A stretch of 64,000 bases of DNA from LD21 sp963715785 (GCA_963715785.1 OY970276.1:1426001-1490000), one strand, 5' to 3'. Positions 43,874 to 52,949 are shown, numbered from the stretch's first letter. Program-made: numbers and translations. Notes: a model not told the origin generated them from the sequence alone.

Positions 43874-44431
43874 ATGAAAAAGATTTTTGTTTTTATTATG
43901 GTTTTTATCTGTTTAATGACAGGCTTGAAAGCTCAGAACACCTTTGTAAAGGGAGAAAAAGTATTAAACCTTGGAATAGGTCTGGGTAGCACCTTATATG
44001 CAGGGGGATCCTACACAAGCAGAGTTCCGCCTATCTCTGCCTCATTTGAAGTTGGTGTAAAAGATAATCTCTTTGATGAAAAGAGCTCACTCGGTTTAGG
44101 AGGATATCTGGGATTCACCGGTGCAAAATGGCAGTATGGTGACTGGGGATTCAAATATTCGAGTGTAATTGTAGGAGCAAGAGGCGTTCTTCATTATCAG
44201 CTTATTGACAAGCTTGACACTTATACCGGATTATTGTTGGGGTATAACATTGTGACAGCGAAGGAGTTTGGAACTGTTTATGACAATTACAATTATAAAT
44301 CTTCTTCAAGTGGACTGGCATATTCCTGGTTTATCGGAGGAAGATATTTCTTCACCGACAAGTTTGGAGCTATGCTTGAACTGGGATATGGCATCGCTTA
44401 CCTGAATCTTGGAGTATCGCTGAAATTCTGA
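43874..44431 (+). CDS. Small outer-membrane beta-barrel protein
   Basis: This 185-residue protein has a signal peptide (KKIFVFIMVFICLMTGLKAQ). The rest consists of alternating hydrophobic/aromatic strands (LNLGIGLGSTLYAGG, ASFEVGVKDN, LGLGGYLGFTGAKW, SSVIVGARGVLHYQL, TYTGLLLGYNIV, YSWFIGGRYFF, AMLELGYGIAYLNLGVSLKF), consistent with an 8-stranded OmpW/OmpA-type barrel ending in the usual aromatic residue. The role is unknown. It is divergent from the two-component operon and may be regulated by it. It is followed by a terminator at 44556. Confidence 0.85.
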   Translation: MKKIFVFIMVFICLMTGLKAQNTFVKGEKVLNLGIGLGSTLYAGGSYTSRVPPISASFEVGVKDNLFDEKSSLGLGGYLGFTGAKWQYGDWGFKYSSVIVGARGVLHYQLIDKLDTYTGLLLGYNIVTAKEFGTVYDNYNYKSSSSGLAYSWFIGGRYFFTDKFGAMLELGYGIAYLNLGVSLKF

Positions 44432-44555
44432 AAAATGATAATCTGATTAAGTTAATTTTTAGGGTAGAATAGTTTTTTCGCTGGTCATATTTTCCGCCTG
44501 ATGGACGGAGTTGTTTTCTGCAGTACATGATTAGTTTTAGGTTAGCAAGTAATGA

Positions 44556-44580
44556 AGCCCGTTTAACAGCGGGCTTTTTT
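44556..44580 (+). terminator. Intrinsic terminator after barrel gene
   Basis: AGCCCG / CGGGCT stem with an 8-nt loop, directly followed by six T. Confidence 0.75.
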
Positions 44581-44656
44581 AATTATGGCGTTAGTTGGTT
44601 TTTCCCATTGAAAAACTCTGTGGCTGGACCGGTTACCTTTAAATATTTCACAAATA

Positions 44657-44689
44657 GTTGGCTTTTAATTAAAATATCCTGTAAATTTG
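44657..44689 (+). promoter_or_regulatory. Candidate promoter of the peptide-export operon
   Basis: GTTGG at 44657 (possible -33 box) and TAAATTTG at 44682-44689 (matches TANNTTTG) are separated by 21 nt. This would give a leader of about 125 nt before the HlyD-like gene. Confidence 0.4.
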
Positions 44690-44821
44690 GATTGCTGCGT
44701 TTCTAATTCATTAATAAATGTCTCTGATAAAGTACATCGAAAGATTGCGACGTATGGATTCAATGATTTCTGTTTTGTACTCAGGAACTTATAATGGATT
44801 TCTACCAATTAAAATTCAATT

Positions 44822-45991
44822 ATGGACCTGATACCTTTCACAATATCAGAATATAGTCTTGAGAATTACCTTATTAGCATTTCAAGCAGGAGTAACATAA
44901 TTTATTGGATAATAATAGGTATTATCTTCATTAGTATCGCCATTCTACCAGTCATTTATGTTGATGTTTCTGTCCAAGCGCGAGGCTATTTTCAATCAAA
45001 TATTGAGAAACAGACTGTCTTTACTCCCTTTCAAGGCAAAGTCCTCTTTTCATCGGTAATAAATGGAGAGGCTGTAAAAAAGGGGGATACGCTACTAATA
45101 ATAAATACAGAAACTCAGAGAGCATTACACACTTCTTTGATTCAAAGAATAATTGAAAATGATGCTTCTATTAAGGATTTAGAAAAGCTGACCCACATCT
45201 ATTCTTCAGAATGTCTTCCATTGAAGATTGACTTAATTTCAGAAAGATACAGAGCAGAGTTCTTAAATTTAAGAAATCTGGAAGTGATACAATTTCAAAG
45301 ATATCAGAAGAAAAAATCCGAGCATGAAAGAAATAGACTTTTATACGAACAGCAGATTATCCCCTCTGCAGATTATGAAAATAGTCTTTATTCACTTACA
45401 TCTGAGAAAGACAATCTTGAGCAGATCCTCTTATCACAAAAATCACAATGGCAGTGTGATTTAAGTACTCGAAGGAACGATTCTACTAAACTGCTTGCCG
45501 ATTTGAAGCAATGTACTGAAGAATTGTCAGAGAGGTTCGTTCAAGCACCGACAAGTGGCGAGATTATTCAAAGTTCAGATATTCAGACAGGTAGTGTTAT
45601 TTCAGCCGGGCAAAAAATAGCAGAGATATCGCCTGAAGGGGTACTTGTAGCTACTTGTTATGTCAAACCTGCCGATATCGGATTTATACATGAAAATCAG
45701 AGAGTCAAAATTCAGGTAGATGCGTTTAACTACAATGAATGGGGCATGTTAGAAGGTAGCATAATAGATATATCTGATGATATGATAATTGAAGATGGAT
45801 CTGTTGCTTACTTCAGGATTAAATGCAAACCGGAAACTACGACCTTGAAATTAAAAAATGGATATATAGCAGAAATTAAAAAGGGAATGAGTCTGAATAC
45901 TAGGATATTAATTACTCAACGTAGTTTATATAATTTATTATTTGATAAAGCTGATAAATGGCTAAACCCGTATTCTTATAAAAAGGAATAG
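44822..45991 (+). CDS. HlyD-family membrane-fusion protein (peptide exporter subunit)
   Basis: This 389-residue protein has one N-terminal membrane helix (about residues 26-46, IIYWIIIGIIFISIAILPVIY). A biotinyl-lipoyl half (QTVFTPFQGKVLFSSVINGE), a long charged coiled coil (about 100-220) and the second lipoyl half (VQAPTSGEIIQSSDIQTGSV) follow, then a beta-barrel segment. It is the periplasmic adaptor for type I-like export and lies 7 bp ahead of the C39-peptidase ABC exporter gene, which defines its partner. An outer-membrane TolC-type component is not encoded nearby. Confidence 0.92.
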   Translation: MDLIPFTISEYSLENYLISISSRSNIIYWIIIGIIFISIAILPVIYVDVSVQARGYFQSNIEKQTVFTPFQGKVLFSSVINGEAVKKGDTLLIINTETQRALHTSLIQRIIENDASIKDLEKLTHIYSSECLPLKIDLISERYRAEFLNLRNLEVIQFQRYQKKKSEHERNRLLYEQQIIPSADYENSLYSLTSEKDNLEQILLSQKSQWQCDLSTRRNDSTKLLADLKQCTEELSERFVQAPTSGEIIQSSDIQTGSVISAGQKIAEISPEGVLVATCYVKPADIGFIHENQRVKIQVDAFNYNEWGMLEGSIIDISDDMIIEDGSVAYFRIKCKPETTTLKLKNGYIAEIKKGMSLNTRILITQRSLYNLLFDKADKWLNPYSYKKE

Positions 45992-45998
45992 AAGATTT

Positions 45999-48167
45999 AT
46001 GAGGCTTAAAGTAAAACAGAGAGATATAACTGACTGTGGAGCAGCTTGTCTTGCTTCGGTTGCTGCCCATTATAGACATTCAATACCTGTTGCAAGGATT
46101 AGGCAATTTGCAGGTACAGATAAGAAAGGAACCAATGTGCTGGGACTTGTTGAAGCAGCAGGCAAAATGGGATTTTTGGCAAAAGGTGTCAGGGGTGATT
46201 GGGAGAGCATATTCAAAATCCCCAAGCCAGCCATTGCACATATTATTGTAAAAAAGGTACTTCAGCATTATGTAGTATTGATAAAGACAACAGAAAAATA
46301 TATTGAAATAATGGATCCTTCTGACGGAGAGTTCCATAAGGTCGAGCATGAGGAATTCAAAACGCAATGGACAGGAGTTCTGGTACTTATTGCTCCAGGC
46401 GAGAAGTTCACAATAAAGAATGAAAAAGTTTCTATTCAGAGCCGATTCTGGAATTTGATAAAACCTAGTAAAGCTATTCTAATACAGACGCTTTCAGGTG
46501 CTTTGTTATTTTCTGTTCTTGGATTAGCTACTTCAATTTATGTGGGGAAGCTTGTGGATAACGTCTTGCCAGGCGGAAACCTTAGTCTTTTAAATATGCT
46601 TGGCATTGCTATGGTCGTAATAATTGGGTTAAGATTAATTCTTAATTATTTCCAATCGATCTTCATACTCAAGACGGGCCAAAGGATTGACGCCACTCTT
46701 ATTCTCGGATATTATCAGCATTTGTTAAAGCTACCACAGACCTTTTTTGATAATATGAGAACCGGTGAAATTATATCTAGAATTGGCGATGCAGTAAAAA
46801 TTCGTGTATTTGTAAATGACGTCTCCATTAATTTTCTACTAAACATCTTCATACTTATTGTTTCATTTATCTTAATGTTTACTTTCTTTTGGAAACTTGC
46901 CGTTATCATGTTGATTATAATTCCATTCTATGTTTTAATTTATTTAGTCTCCAATAATTTAAATAAGAAGGTTCAGCGAAAAGTCATGGAGCGGGCGGCA
47001 GATCTGGAAGCTCAGTTGGTCGAATCTCTAAATTCGGTCGGCACCATAAAACGTTTTGCGCTTGAGGATTTTTCGAATCTTAAAACGGAAACTAAATTTA
47101 TCAATCTTTTGGGAACAATTTACAAGTCAGGATTAAATTCCATTTTTTCATCAAGTTCAACTAGCCTTATTTCACAGCTTGTAACAATAATGGTATTATG
47201 GATTGGTTCAGGATACGCTATCGGATCTCAGATTACCCCTGGCGGACTGCTTTCATTCTATTCGATTGTAGCATACTTTACAGTACCAATTACCACTTTG
47301 ATTGGATTTAACCGTAATCTTCAGGACGCGAGGATAGCAGCAGATAGGCTATTTGAAATTTTTGACTTAGAGGTTGAAAATGAAGCAAACAAGATAGAAC
47401 TAAAGCCTGATATGGTTGATGATGTACATTTTGAAAATGTGAAGTTTCGTTACGGTACAAGAGTTGATGTTTTTGATTCACTAAATCTTATAATCAAGAA
47501 GGGAGACATAACGGCTATTGTTGGGCAGAGTGGATCTGGAAAAACTTCTCTTGTTGCCTTGCTTCAAAATCTTTATCCTATTCAATCCGGTCATATACGT
47601 ATCGGCCGTTATGATCTAGAACATCTAACTAATCAGTCATTACGTAAAATTGTATCTATTGTTCCTCAAAGAATAGATTTGTTTTCAGGTAATGTAATAG
47701 ACAATATTGCTGTGGGGGAATTTAGTCCCAAGATGTCCAGAATTATTGAAATCTGTGACAAACTCGGCATGACAAGATTTATTGAGCAACTGCCACATGG
47801 ATTCAACACTTATATTGGTGAGAACGGTGCAACTTTGTCAGGAGGCCAGCAGCAACGAATAGGGATTGCGAGAGCTCTTTATAGAAATCCTGAAATATTG
47901 ATTCTTGATGAAGCTACATCCTCCCTTGATTCATTGGCAGAGAATTTTGTTCAGGAAGCAATAAAGTCATTGAAGGAAGAGTCTAAGACTGTTATTGTAA
48001 TAGCTCACAGATTCTCAACAGTTAACATGGCTCAAAGGGTAATTATGCTTGATAAGGGAATGGTTGTTCAGGACGGATCATTTGCTGAACTATCAGAAAT
48101 TAATGGTCCATTTCGTGAAATGTGGGTACACCAGTCTATTGATTTTCAGAATCATGTAAAACCATAA
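45999..48167 (+). CDS. Peptidase-containing ABC exporter (C39 peptidase, PCAT/NHLM-like)
   Basis: This 722-residue fused transporter has three parts. An N-terminal C39 peptidase domain shows Gln7 and Cys13 (QRDITDCGAACL), His90 (LQHYVV) and Asp106 (MDPSDG), a full catalytic set. A six-helix membrane domain (about 155-430) comes next. The nucleotide-binding domain shows Walker A GQSGSGKTS (from 509), signature LSGGQQQR (from 613) and Walker B ILILDEATSS. Such proteins cut after a double-glycine leader and export the mature peptide. The two double-glycine precursors at 48616 and 48784, and the broken one at 53237, are its likely substrates. Confidence 0.96.
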   Translation: MRLKVKQRDITDCGAACLASVAAHYRHSIPVARIRQFAGTDKKGTNVLGLVEAAGKMGFLAKGVRGDWESIFKIPKPAIAHIIVKKVLQHYVVLIKTTEKYIEIMDPSDGEFHKVEHEEFKTQWTGVLVLIAPGEKFTIKNEKVSIQSRFWNLIKPSKAILIQTLSGALLFSVLGLATSIYVGKLVDNVLPGGNLSLLNMLGIAMVVIIGLRLILNYFQSIFILKTGQRIDATLILGYYQHLLKLPQTFFDNMRTGEIISRIGDAVKIRVFVNDVSINFLLNIFILIVSFILMFTFFWKLAVIMLIIIPFYVLIYLVSNNLNKKVQRKVMERAADLEAQLVESLNSVGTIKRFALEDFSNLKTETKFINLLGTIYKSGLNSIFSSSSTSLISQLVTIMVLWIGSGYAIGSQITPGGLLSFYSIVAYFTVPITTLIGFNRNLQDARIAADRLFEIFDLEVENEANKIELKPDMVDDVHFENVKFRYGTRVDVFDSLNLIIKKGDITAIVGQSGSGKTSLVALLQNLYPIQSGHIRIGRYDLEHLTNQSLRKIVSIVPQRIDLFSGNVIDNIAVGEFSPKMSRIIEICDKLGMTRFIEQLPHGFNTYIGENGATLSGGQQQRIGIARALYRNPEILILDEATSSLDSLAENFVQEAIKSLKEESKTVIVIAHRFSTVNMAQRVIMLDKGMVVQDGSFAELSEINGPFREMWVHQSIDFQNHVKP

Positions 48168-48180
48168 ACTACAATATATT

Positions 48181-48525
48181 ATGAAAGTTTTCGAATATCT
48201 TGATCGTATAAGTCTGATGCATAAACTCGTCTCAAGGCAAAAGACAGGGACCCCAGACGAATTAGCCAAACAACTTGGAGTTAGCCGAACTAGTTTGTAT
48301 GAGTTAATCGATGAATTACGGCTAAGAGGAGTTCCAATTGCATATTCAAAATCTGCGAAAACTTTTTTTTACAAACAGCCGTTCGATATTGCTGTGACTT
48401 GTTCCCTTAGACCGTTAACGTATAGTGAGAAAAAAGAAAATGCAGGAGGTTTTAATATTTTTCCTCAAATCCTTTTTTTCCGTACGCTGCTCTCCGAACT
48501 TAGTATGGTAATATTACCATGCTAA
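48181..48525 (+). CDS. Small HTH-domain protein
   Basis: This 114-residue protein has an N-terminal winged/HTH_11-type DNA-binding segment: HKLVSRQKTGTPDELAKQLG followed by VSRTSLYELIDELRLRGVPI and AYSKSAKTFFY. A similar 69-residue protein is encoded at 55005. Such small HTH proteins accompany double-glycine peptide genes in Bacteroidetes and probably regulate them. It lies 13 bp after the exporter gene. The tail contains TYSEKKENAGGF, a sequence resembling a double-glycine cleavage site, which may or may not be meaningful. Confidence 0.75.
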   Translation: MKVFEYLDRISLMHKLVSRQKTGTPDELAKQLGVSRTSLYELIDELRLRGVPIAYSKSAKTFFYKQPFDIAVTCSLRPLTYSEKKENAGGFNIFPQILFFRTLLSELSMVILPC

Positions 48526-48555
48526 AGCCTCCGGCATGAGAATGAAAGGGGGAAG

Positions 48556-48589
48556 CTCAATAAAAGATGAGTTGGTAGTCTTTATTGAG
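48556..48589 (+). other. Hairpin in leader of peptide genes
   Basis: CTCAATAAA and TTTATTGAG form a 9-bp stem with a 16-nt loop, 26 nt ahead of the first peptide gene. There is no T-run, so it is more likely an mRNA leader or stability element than a terminator. Confidence 0.4.
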
Positions 48590-48615
48590 AATATAAAAAT
48601 TAATAAACTAAAACA

Positions 48616-48771
48616 ATGAAAGATTTAGAAAAAGATGAGTTGTTGAACCTAAATGGAGGTGTCAATGAAACCCTCTCTTACATTGGAGGTCTTGGTCCCG
48701 CAATACCCCCGTCCGGAGGTGATTTTATAGTTGGTTTTTTTAAAGGATTTATTAAAGGATTATTTTCTTAA
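48616..48771 (+). CDS. Double-glycine leader peptide precursor 1 (class IIb bacteriocin-like)
   Basis: A 51-residue product with leader MKDLEKDELLNLNGG and cleavage expected after Gly15. The leader matches the L-x3-E-L-x2-L-x-GG pattern recognised by C39 peptidases. The 36-residue core ends with a hydrophobic, mildly cationic stretch GFFKGFIKGLFS containing GxxxGxxxG (Gly40, Gly44, Gly48). This motif is characteristic of helix-helix pairing in two-peptide bacteriocins. It lies 12 bp ahead of a second such gene and downstream of a C39 exporter. Bacteriocin activity is inferred; a signalling peptide is the alternative. Confidence 0.8.
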   Translation: MKDLEKDELLNLNGGVNETLSYIGGLGPAIPPSGGDFIVGFFKGFIKGLFS

Positions 48772-48783
48772 TACTCATTTATT

Positions 48784-48954
48784 ATGGATAAAGTGAACGT
48801 ATCAGAATTGTCACATAAGGATTTGATACAAATCAATGGTGGCGTAGATCAGGTAGCTTACGATGCTGGATATTCAGCTGGAGAAATGGTGGGGAAGATG
48901 GTAAAAAACTTTCTTACCATGACTGGAATATCCAGACTTCTTGGACTATTATAG
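48784..48954 (+). CDS. Double-glycine leader peptide precursor 2 (class IIb bacteriocin-like)
   Basis: A 56-residue product with leader MDKVNVSELSHKDLIQINGG and cleavage expected after Gly20. The core starts VDQVAYDAG and contains GYSAGEMVGKMVKNF with GxxxGxxxG (Gly29, Gly33, Gly37), followed by a hydrophobic LLGLL end. With the gene 12 bp upstream it forms a likely two-peptide pair, ended by the terminator at 48974. Confidence 0.8.
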   Translation: MDKVNVSELSHKDLIQINGGVDQVAYDAGYSAGEMVGKMVKNFLTMTGISRLLGLL

Positions 48955-48973
48955 TTAACTTATTGGTTTTAAG

Positions 48974-49012
48974 CACACATTGATTTAACTTTATAAATCA
49001 ATGTGTGTTTTT
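48974..49012 (+). terminator. Strong intrinsic terminator after the peptide pair
   Basis: CACACATTGATTTA pairs with TAAATCAATGTGTG (14-bp perfect stem, 6-nt loop), followed by TTTTT. It lies 19 nt after the second peptide stop codon. Confidence 0.9.
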
Positions 49013-49026
49013 AATATGTCTAACCA

Positions 49027-49731
49027 ATGTTTGAGCCATCAGAGTTTTTCCATTTTCTTCAAAGGCCACAATATCAGTTCTTTAAAAGAAAAAAAACTCA
49101 TATTCTAAGAACAAGTCTAAAAATCTATTTTATTACACTTCTTTTCGTAGGATTAGTCAACTTATTAATCCTTATAATACTTAAGGCTTTTTTGACACTT
49201 CCAATTGATAGTACTCTTGATATTCCAGACAAGCTCAGAGAACATCTTTGGAATTATTTCTTTCTAGTTGTATTTCTTGCTCCAGTCATGGAAGAGATCA
49301 TTTTTCGCTTATCACTAGTTTTTAATCCAATTAACATATCACTTTCATTGGCTACTTTATTTGGTCTGATAGTCAATAAGGTTTCCGATGTAATTATAGC
49401 TATAACTGTTTTTTTTACATTATTTTTTCTTTTATATCGGTTGGCTTTTATTTATAGAACAAGCCTGATTTCTTTCTGGAATAAAAAATTTATATATATT
49501 TTCTATTGTTTGGCAATAATTTTTGGGTTAGTTCATTTAAGTAATTATAAGTTTGTTGAAGTATCTCAATATTTAATTGCTCCATTACTTATATTGCCGC
49601 AACTTGCTCTAGGATTTATATTATCTTTTACTAGATTATATTTTGAAAAAGGATTTTTAATTTGCATTTTTATTCACATTTTAATGAATATGATTTCTGT
49701 ATTCATCTATCTGCCTCAATATTTTACTTAA
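49027..49731 (+). CDS. CPBP family intramembrane glutamic protease (possible immunity protein)
   Basis: This 234-residue polytopic protein carries the CPBP/Abi motifs: EE-x3-R (Glu89, Glu90, Arg94 in PVMEEIIFRLSL), a His in FGLVHLSNY (His170) and H-x3-N (His217, Asn221 in HILMNM). Members include Rce1-type proteases and bacteriocin self-immunity proteins (PlnI/SkkI type) next to class II bacteriocin genes. Its position right after the peptide pair supports an immunity role, which is inferred. It is separately placed beyond the terminator. Confidence 0.88.
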   Translation: MFEPSEFFHFLQRPQYQFFKRKKTHILRTSLKIYFITLLFVGLVNLLILIILKAFLTLPIDSTLDIPDKLREHLWNYFFLVVFLAPVMEEIIFRLSLVFNPINISLSLATLFGLIVNKVSDVIIAITVFFTLFFLLYRLAFIYRTSLISFWNKKFIYIFYCLAIIFGLVHLSNYKFVEVSQYLIAPLLILPQLALGFILSFTRLYFEKGFLICIFIHILMNMISVFIYLPQYFT

Positions 49732-50198
49732 TATAAGTTAAATACTGCTATTTTAAAAAGTTCGGAATCTAGTGTACATTCTAATACTTACTTTGAATTC
49801 TATATTTCGGTGCTCTGCACCTATGATTTAATCTTTGAAATTTATTTCTACAAATATTTCGCGGCTCTGCCGCACTGTTGTATCGAAGTTTTTCAGTGTT
49901 TAATTAAAATGTTTAAATTTCATATTGCCGATTCTGTCGCTTCAAACTAAAAATAATTTTTAATGATTTATAACCCTGTTTATATAAATATTTTCACTAA
50001 TCGTTATATTAAGATTTTGTATTTGCAGATTCGAAGATACATTTTGCAAACTATGTGCAGACCTGTGAGTCCGGACTAAAGAAAGAAATATAAGTAATAT
50101 TTATTTTTTAGGTGCAGAGTACCGTTAATATTTGTAGAATAAATTGCTATTATATATATCAAAGGTGCATCGCACCGTAATATTAATTGTTAGAAATC
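49732..50198. other. Intergenic region with REP-like palindromes
   Basis: This 467-bp stretch without a gene carries four short 5-3-5 palindromes: GGTGCTCTGCACC (49809-49821), GCGGCTCTGCCGC (49861-49873), GGTGCAGAGTACC (50111-50123) and GGTGCATCGCACC (50164-50176). Two of them adjoin an AATATTTGTAGAA-type tail: 50111-50139 on the plus strand and 49845-49873 on the minus strand. They look like a REP family linked to the transposase gene that follows. Confidence 0.75.
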
Positions 50199-50677
50199 GT
50201 GGCAAATACGTATACCCAATGCTATTTTCACCTTGTTTTTGCGGTAAAAAACCGGGATGCTCTTGTAAACAAAGACTGGAAAGATGAACTTGAGAAATAT
50301 GTAACCGGGATTGTCCAAAACCATAAACATAAAATTCTTGCAATAGGCGCCATGCCAGACCACATTCATATATTAATCGGATATAACGTAAACCATCTGA
50401 TCCCTGATCTCGTTGAGGAAATAAAAACATCCTCCAATGCATGGATAAAAGGGAAACGGTTTACAAAATTTAATTTTGCCTGGCAAAAAGGCTATGGCGC
50501 CTTTACAAATTCGCGTTCACAGATTGATTCAGAAATAAAATATGTTTATCGCAAGAAGAACATCACAAGAAAAAGCTATTCAAAGAAGAATATCTAGAAA
50601 TGCTTGATAATAATGATGTTATATTTAGTAATGAATACCTCTTTGATTTTTTTGATGATATTAATACGACAGAATAA
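50199..50677 (+). pseudogene. Y1 (HUH) IS200/IS605-type transposase, frameshifted
   Basis: Starting at GTG 50199 (MANTYTQCYFHLVFAVKNRD), this encodes a Y1 tyrosine transposase with the HUH motif MPDHIHILIG and the conserved FAWQKGYGAFTNSRSQID segment. At about 50551 the frame is lost by a one-base deletion. The original frame runs into KKNITRKS and stops at 50597. The +1 continuation reads QEEHHKKKLFKEEYLEML and on to FDFFDDINTTE, stopping at 50677, which restores the normal family C-terminus. The deletion follows the catalytic region, so the protein would lack its last ~40 residues. Sequencing error is possible. The palindrome GGTGCATCGCACC lies 22 bp upstream. Confidence 0.85.
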
Positions 50678-50763
50678 ATATTCCTGTGTGTTTCATAAGG
50701 TAGAATTATTTATCCTATTACATTGATGTAAGCCTCTACTCTTGATATAATTTTTATAATTCC

Positions 50764-52233
50764 GTGTTAAAAATAATAATTACTCAATCAATTAAGGGGT
50801 TTTTACGAAATACCCAATTTGACATTGGTCTTATTCTTAAAATATTAATCGTAATTTCTATACTAGATATATGTATCCTGATTTATTTGTTTGGAGCAAA
50901 TTTTAAGGAGATTTTGCACAATATTTTTCCTTTATATGATCCAGTCAAATATTTCAATGACAGCATATTTTACTTGATGCCAATATTTAGTCTTTTTTTA
51001 TTTTTCCTTCAGAAGAGTAATTATAATCATATAAGAGGTTATCTTCATTTGCCAATAAGCCGGGGTAAGATTGTCACTTATATTCTTGCAGGAAACTTAT
51101 TCAATCTAACAAATCTGTGCTTACTTCTATTTATAAGCCCATTTTTTTGGAATAATATCCTGCCAAATTTTAACCTGATTCCATCAATTTTATATTTAAC
51201 AGGTATTTTATTTGTCCTGATATTCATTACTTATTTTACTAATTTACTCAGGATCCTCGCAAATAGTTTTAAGACTCTTGCATTTCTCCCAATTGTCTGG
51301 TTAATTCTTGCATTACTATTAAAGTTTTTTGGTTTAGCAGGGCCTAAGAATTACCTGGCTTCATTATTTTCAAATATTTTGGAGAAAAATTATCTGAGTT
51401 TATTGCCTATTCTTTTTTTAGCAGTAGTGGCTACTATTTTTTACATATCTCTAGTTAAACAATTCATTTACAATATATACGCTAATAATTCTGATATAGG
51501 AATTAAAACGGAAATTACTCATAAAAGGAGAATGCCTAAAATCAGAGATCCCTATATTTTATTGGAAATTAATATGATTCTAAGGAACAGGAGAATAATA
51601 AGCATGGTCACAATCCCGATCTACATTGCTATCGTTACATCTGCAGTGTTTCTATTTAAACCTTCAACCGATAACCATACTTTATTCTTATTGTACCTGT
51701 GTTTGAGTGGAGCATGGGGGTATAGTTATCTGCAATATGTATTTTCATTTGAAGGATGTTTTTTTGATTTTATATCGTCATCGGGTTTTGATTTGAAGAA
51801 ATTTATAAAGGTAAAATATGTCTTAATAGTATTTTTAAGTTTCTGCCTGGTTATTATAATGTTGCCGGTTATAATTATTCGGAATCAGAGTCTTTATGTG
51901 ATTGGGACAGCTTTGCTTTATAACATTGGAATTGGATTTAATATAGTTTTTCTAAGTGGTACATTTAATCATGAGAAAATAGATCTAAGCAAAAGCCTCT
52001 TTTTTAATTATCAGGGGTATAATACTATACAGGTTGTATCGATGGGTTTAGCAATATTACTACCATTTGGGTTAATGATAATTGCATCATTGTCTTTTGG
52101 AGAACTTTATGGTATGGTAATGCTAAATATTATTAGTTTGATCTCTATTCTTAGTTCAGAGAAATGGGTCAGATTGATTTACAAAATGTTACTAAAAAGA
52201 AAATATTCTAATCTGGAGGGATTTAGACAATGA
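50764..52233 (+). CDS. DUF5687 family ABC transporter permease
   Basis: This 489-residue protein has about 12 hydrophobic segments and starts at GTG. The DUF5687 features are the start MLKIIITQSIKGFLRNTQF, a YLHLPISRGKIVTYIL loop after the second helix pair, and LLEINMILRNRRII in the centre. DUF5687 proteins are membrane partners of adjacent ABC ATPases. The next gene encodes one with a 4-bp ATGA overlap. In this locus the pair may export the peptides or give self-protection (as BcrAB/LanFEG-type transporters do); that role is inferred. Confidence 0.85.
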   Translation: MLKIIITQSIKGFLRNTQFDIGLILKILIVISILDICILIYLFGANFKEILHNIFPLYDPVKYFNDSIFYLMPIFSLFLFFLQKSNYNHIRGYLHLPISRGKIVTYILAGNLFNLTNLCLLLFISPFFWNNILPNFNLIPSILYLTGILFVLIFITYFTNLLRILANSFKTLAFLPIVWLILALLLKFFGLAGPKNYLASLFSNILEKNYLSLLPILFLAVVATIFYISLVKQFIYNIYANNSDIGIKTEITHKRRMPKIRDPYILLEINMILRNRRIISMVTIPIYIAIVTSAVFLFKPSTDNHTLFLLYLCLSGAWGYSYLQYVFSFEGCFFDFISSSGFDLKKFIKVKYVLIVFLSFCLVIIMLPVIIIRNQSLYVIGTALLYNIGIGFNIVFLSGTFNHEKIDLSKSLFFNYQGYNTIQVVSMGLAILLPFGLMIIASLSFGELYGMVMLNIISLISILSSEKWVRLIYKMLLKRKYSNLEGFRQ

Positions 52234-52949
52234 TTTCATTAGAGGCGCTGGTAAAGAAGTTCGGATCAACAATAGCTGTTAACATTGCTGATTTAAATAT
52301 TTACAAGGGAGAAATTTTTGGACTAGTTGGAAATAATGGCGCGGGAAAAACTACACTCCTGCGCCTGATGTTAGATTTACTTAAACCAGACAAAGGCTCT
52401 GTTCTTTCAAAAGGAGAAAAGGTTTATCAATCGGAACATTGGAAAAAGTTTACGGGATCTTATATTGACAACAATTTTCTTATTGATTTCCTGAAACCGG
52501 AAGAATATTTCGATTTCGTGGGATTTTTGTATGGAGTAAATGAGGCGGATTTAAAAATCAGGCTAAAGGAATTTAATACATTTTTAAATGGGGAAGTCCT
52601 TGGTGTTAACAAATATATCAGGACTCTATCATCCGGGAACAAGCAAAAAGTTGGGATTATTGCAGCCATGATCTCTAAACCCGAAGTTTTAATTCTGGAT
52701 GAACCATTTAATTTTTTAGATCCCAGTTCACAAATTAATCTTAAAAAGATCCTAAAAAGGTACCACGAAGAAAATACAAAAACAATTATCCTTTCAAGCC
52801 ATAACCTAAACCATATATCAGAACTGTGTACAAGAGTAGCTCTGATGGAGAAAGGTAAGATTATTAAAGACTATGAAAACACTTCTGAATTAATGCAAGA
52901 TATTGAGGCTTATTTCAATTCTCAGACAGAAATGTCTAATTATTCTTGA
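52230..52949 (+). CDS. ABC transporter ATP-binding protein
   Basis: This 239-residue ATPase has Walker A GNNGAGKTT (residues 34-42), signature TLSSGNKQKVGI, Walker B VLILDEPFNFLDP and the H-loop ILSSHNLNH. It overlaps the DUF5687 gene by 4 bp, and the two should form one transporter. It resembles BcrA/CcmA-type ATPases that serve efflux and self-immunity pumps. Confidence 0.93.
   Translation: MISLEALVKKFGSTIAVNIADLNIYKGEIFGLVGNNGAGKTTLLRLMLDLLKPDKGSVLSKGEKVYQSEHWKKFTGSYIDNNFLIDFLKPEEYFDFVGFLYGVNEADLKIRLKEFNTFLNGEVLGVNKYIRTLSSGNKQKVGIIAAMISKPEVLILDEPFNFLDPSSQINLKKILKRYHEENTKTIILSSHNLNHISELCTRVALMEKGKIIKDYENTSELMQDIEAYFNSQTEMSNYS

Larger units (their letters stand above)
44432..44821. other. 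Intergenic region between barrel gene and export operon
   Basis: This 390-bp stretch holds an intrinsic terminator (44556-44580) and a candidate promoter (44657-44689). No coding sequence is seen. Confidence 0.6.
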
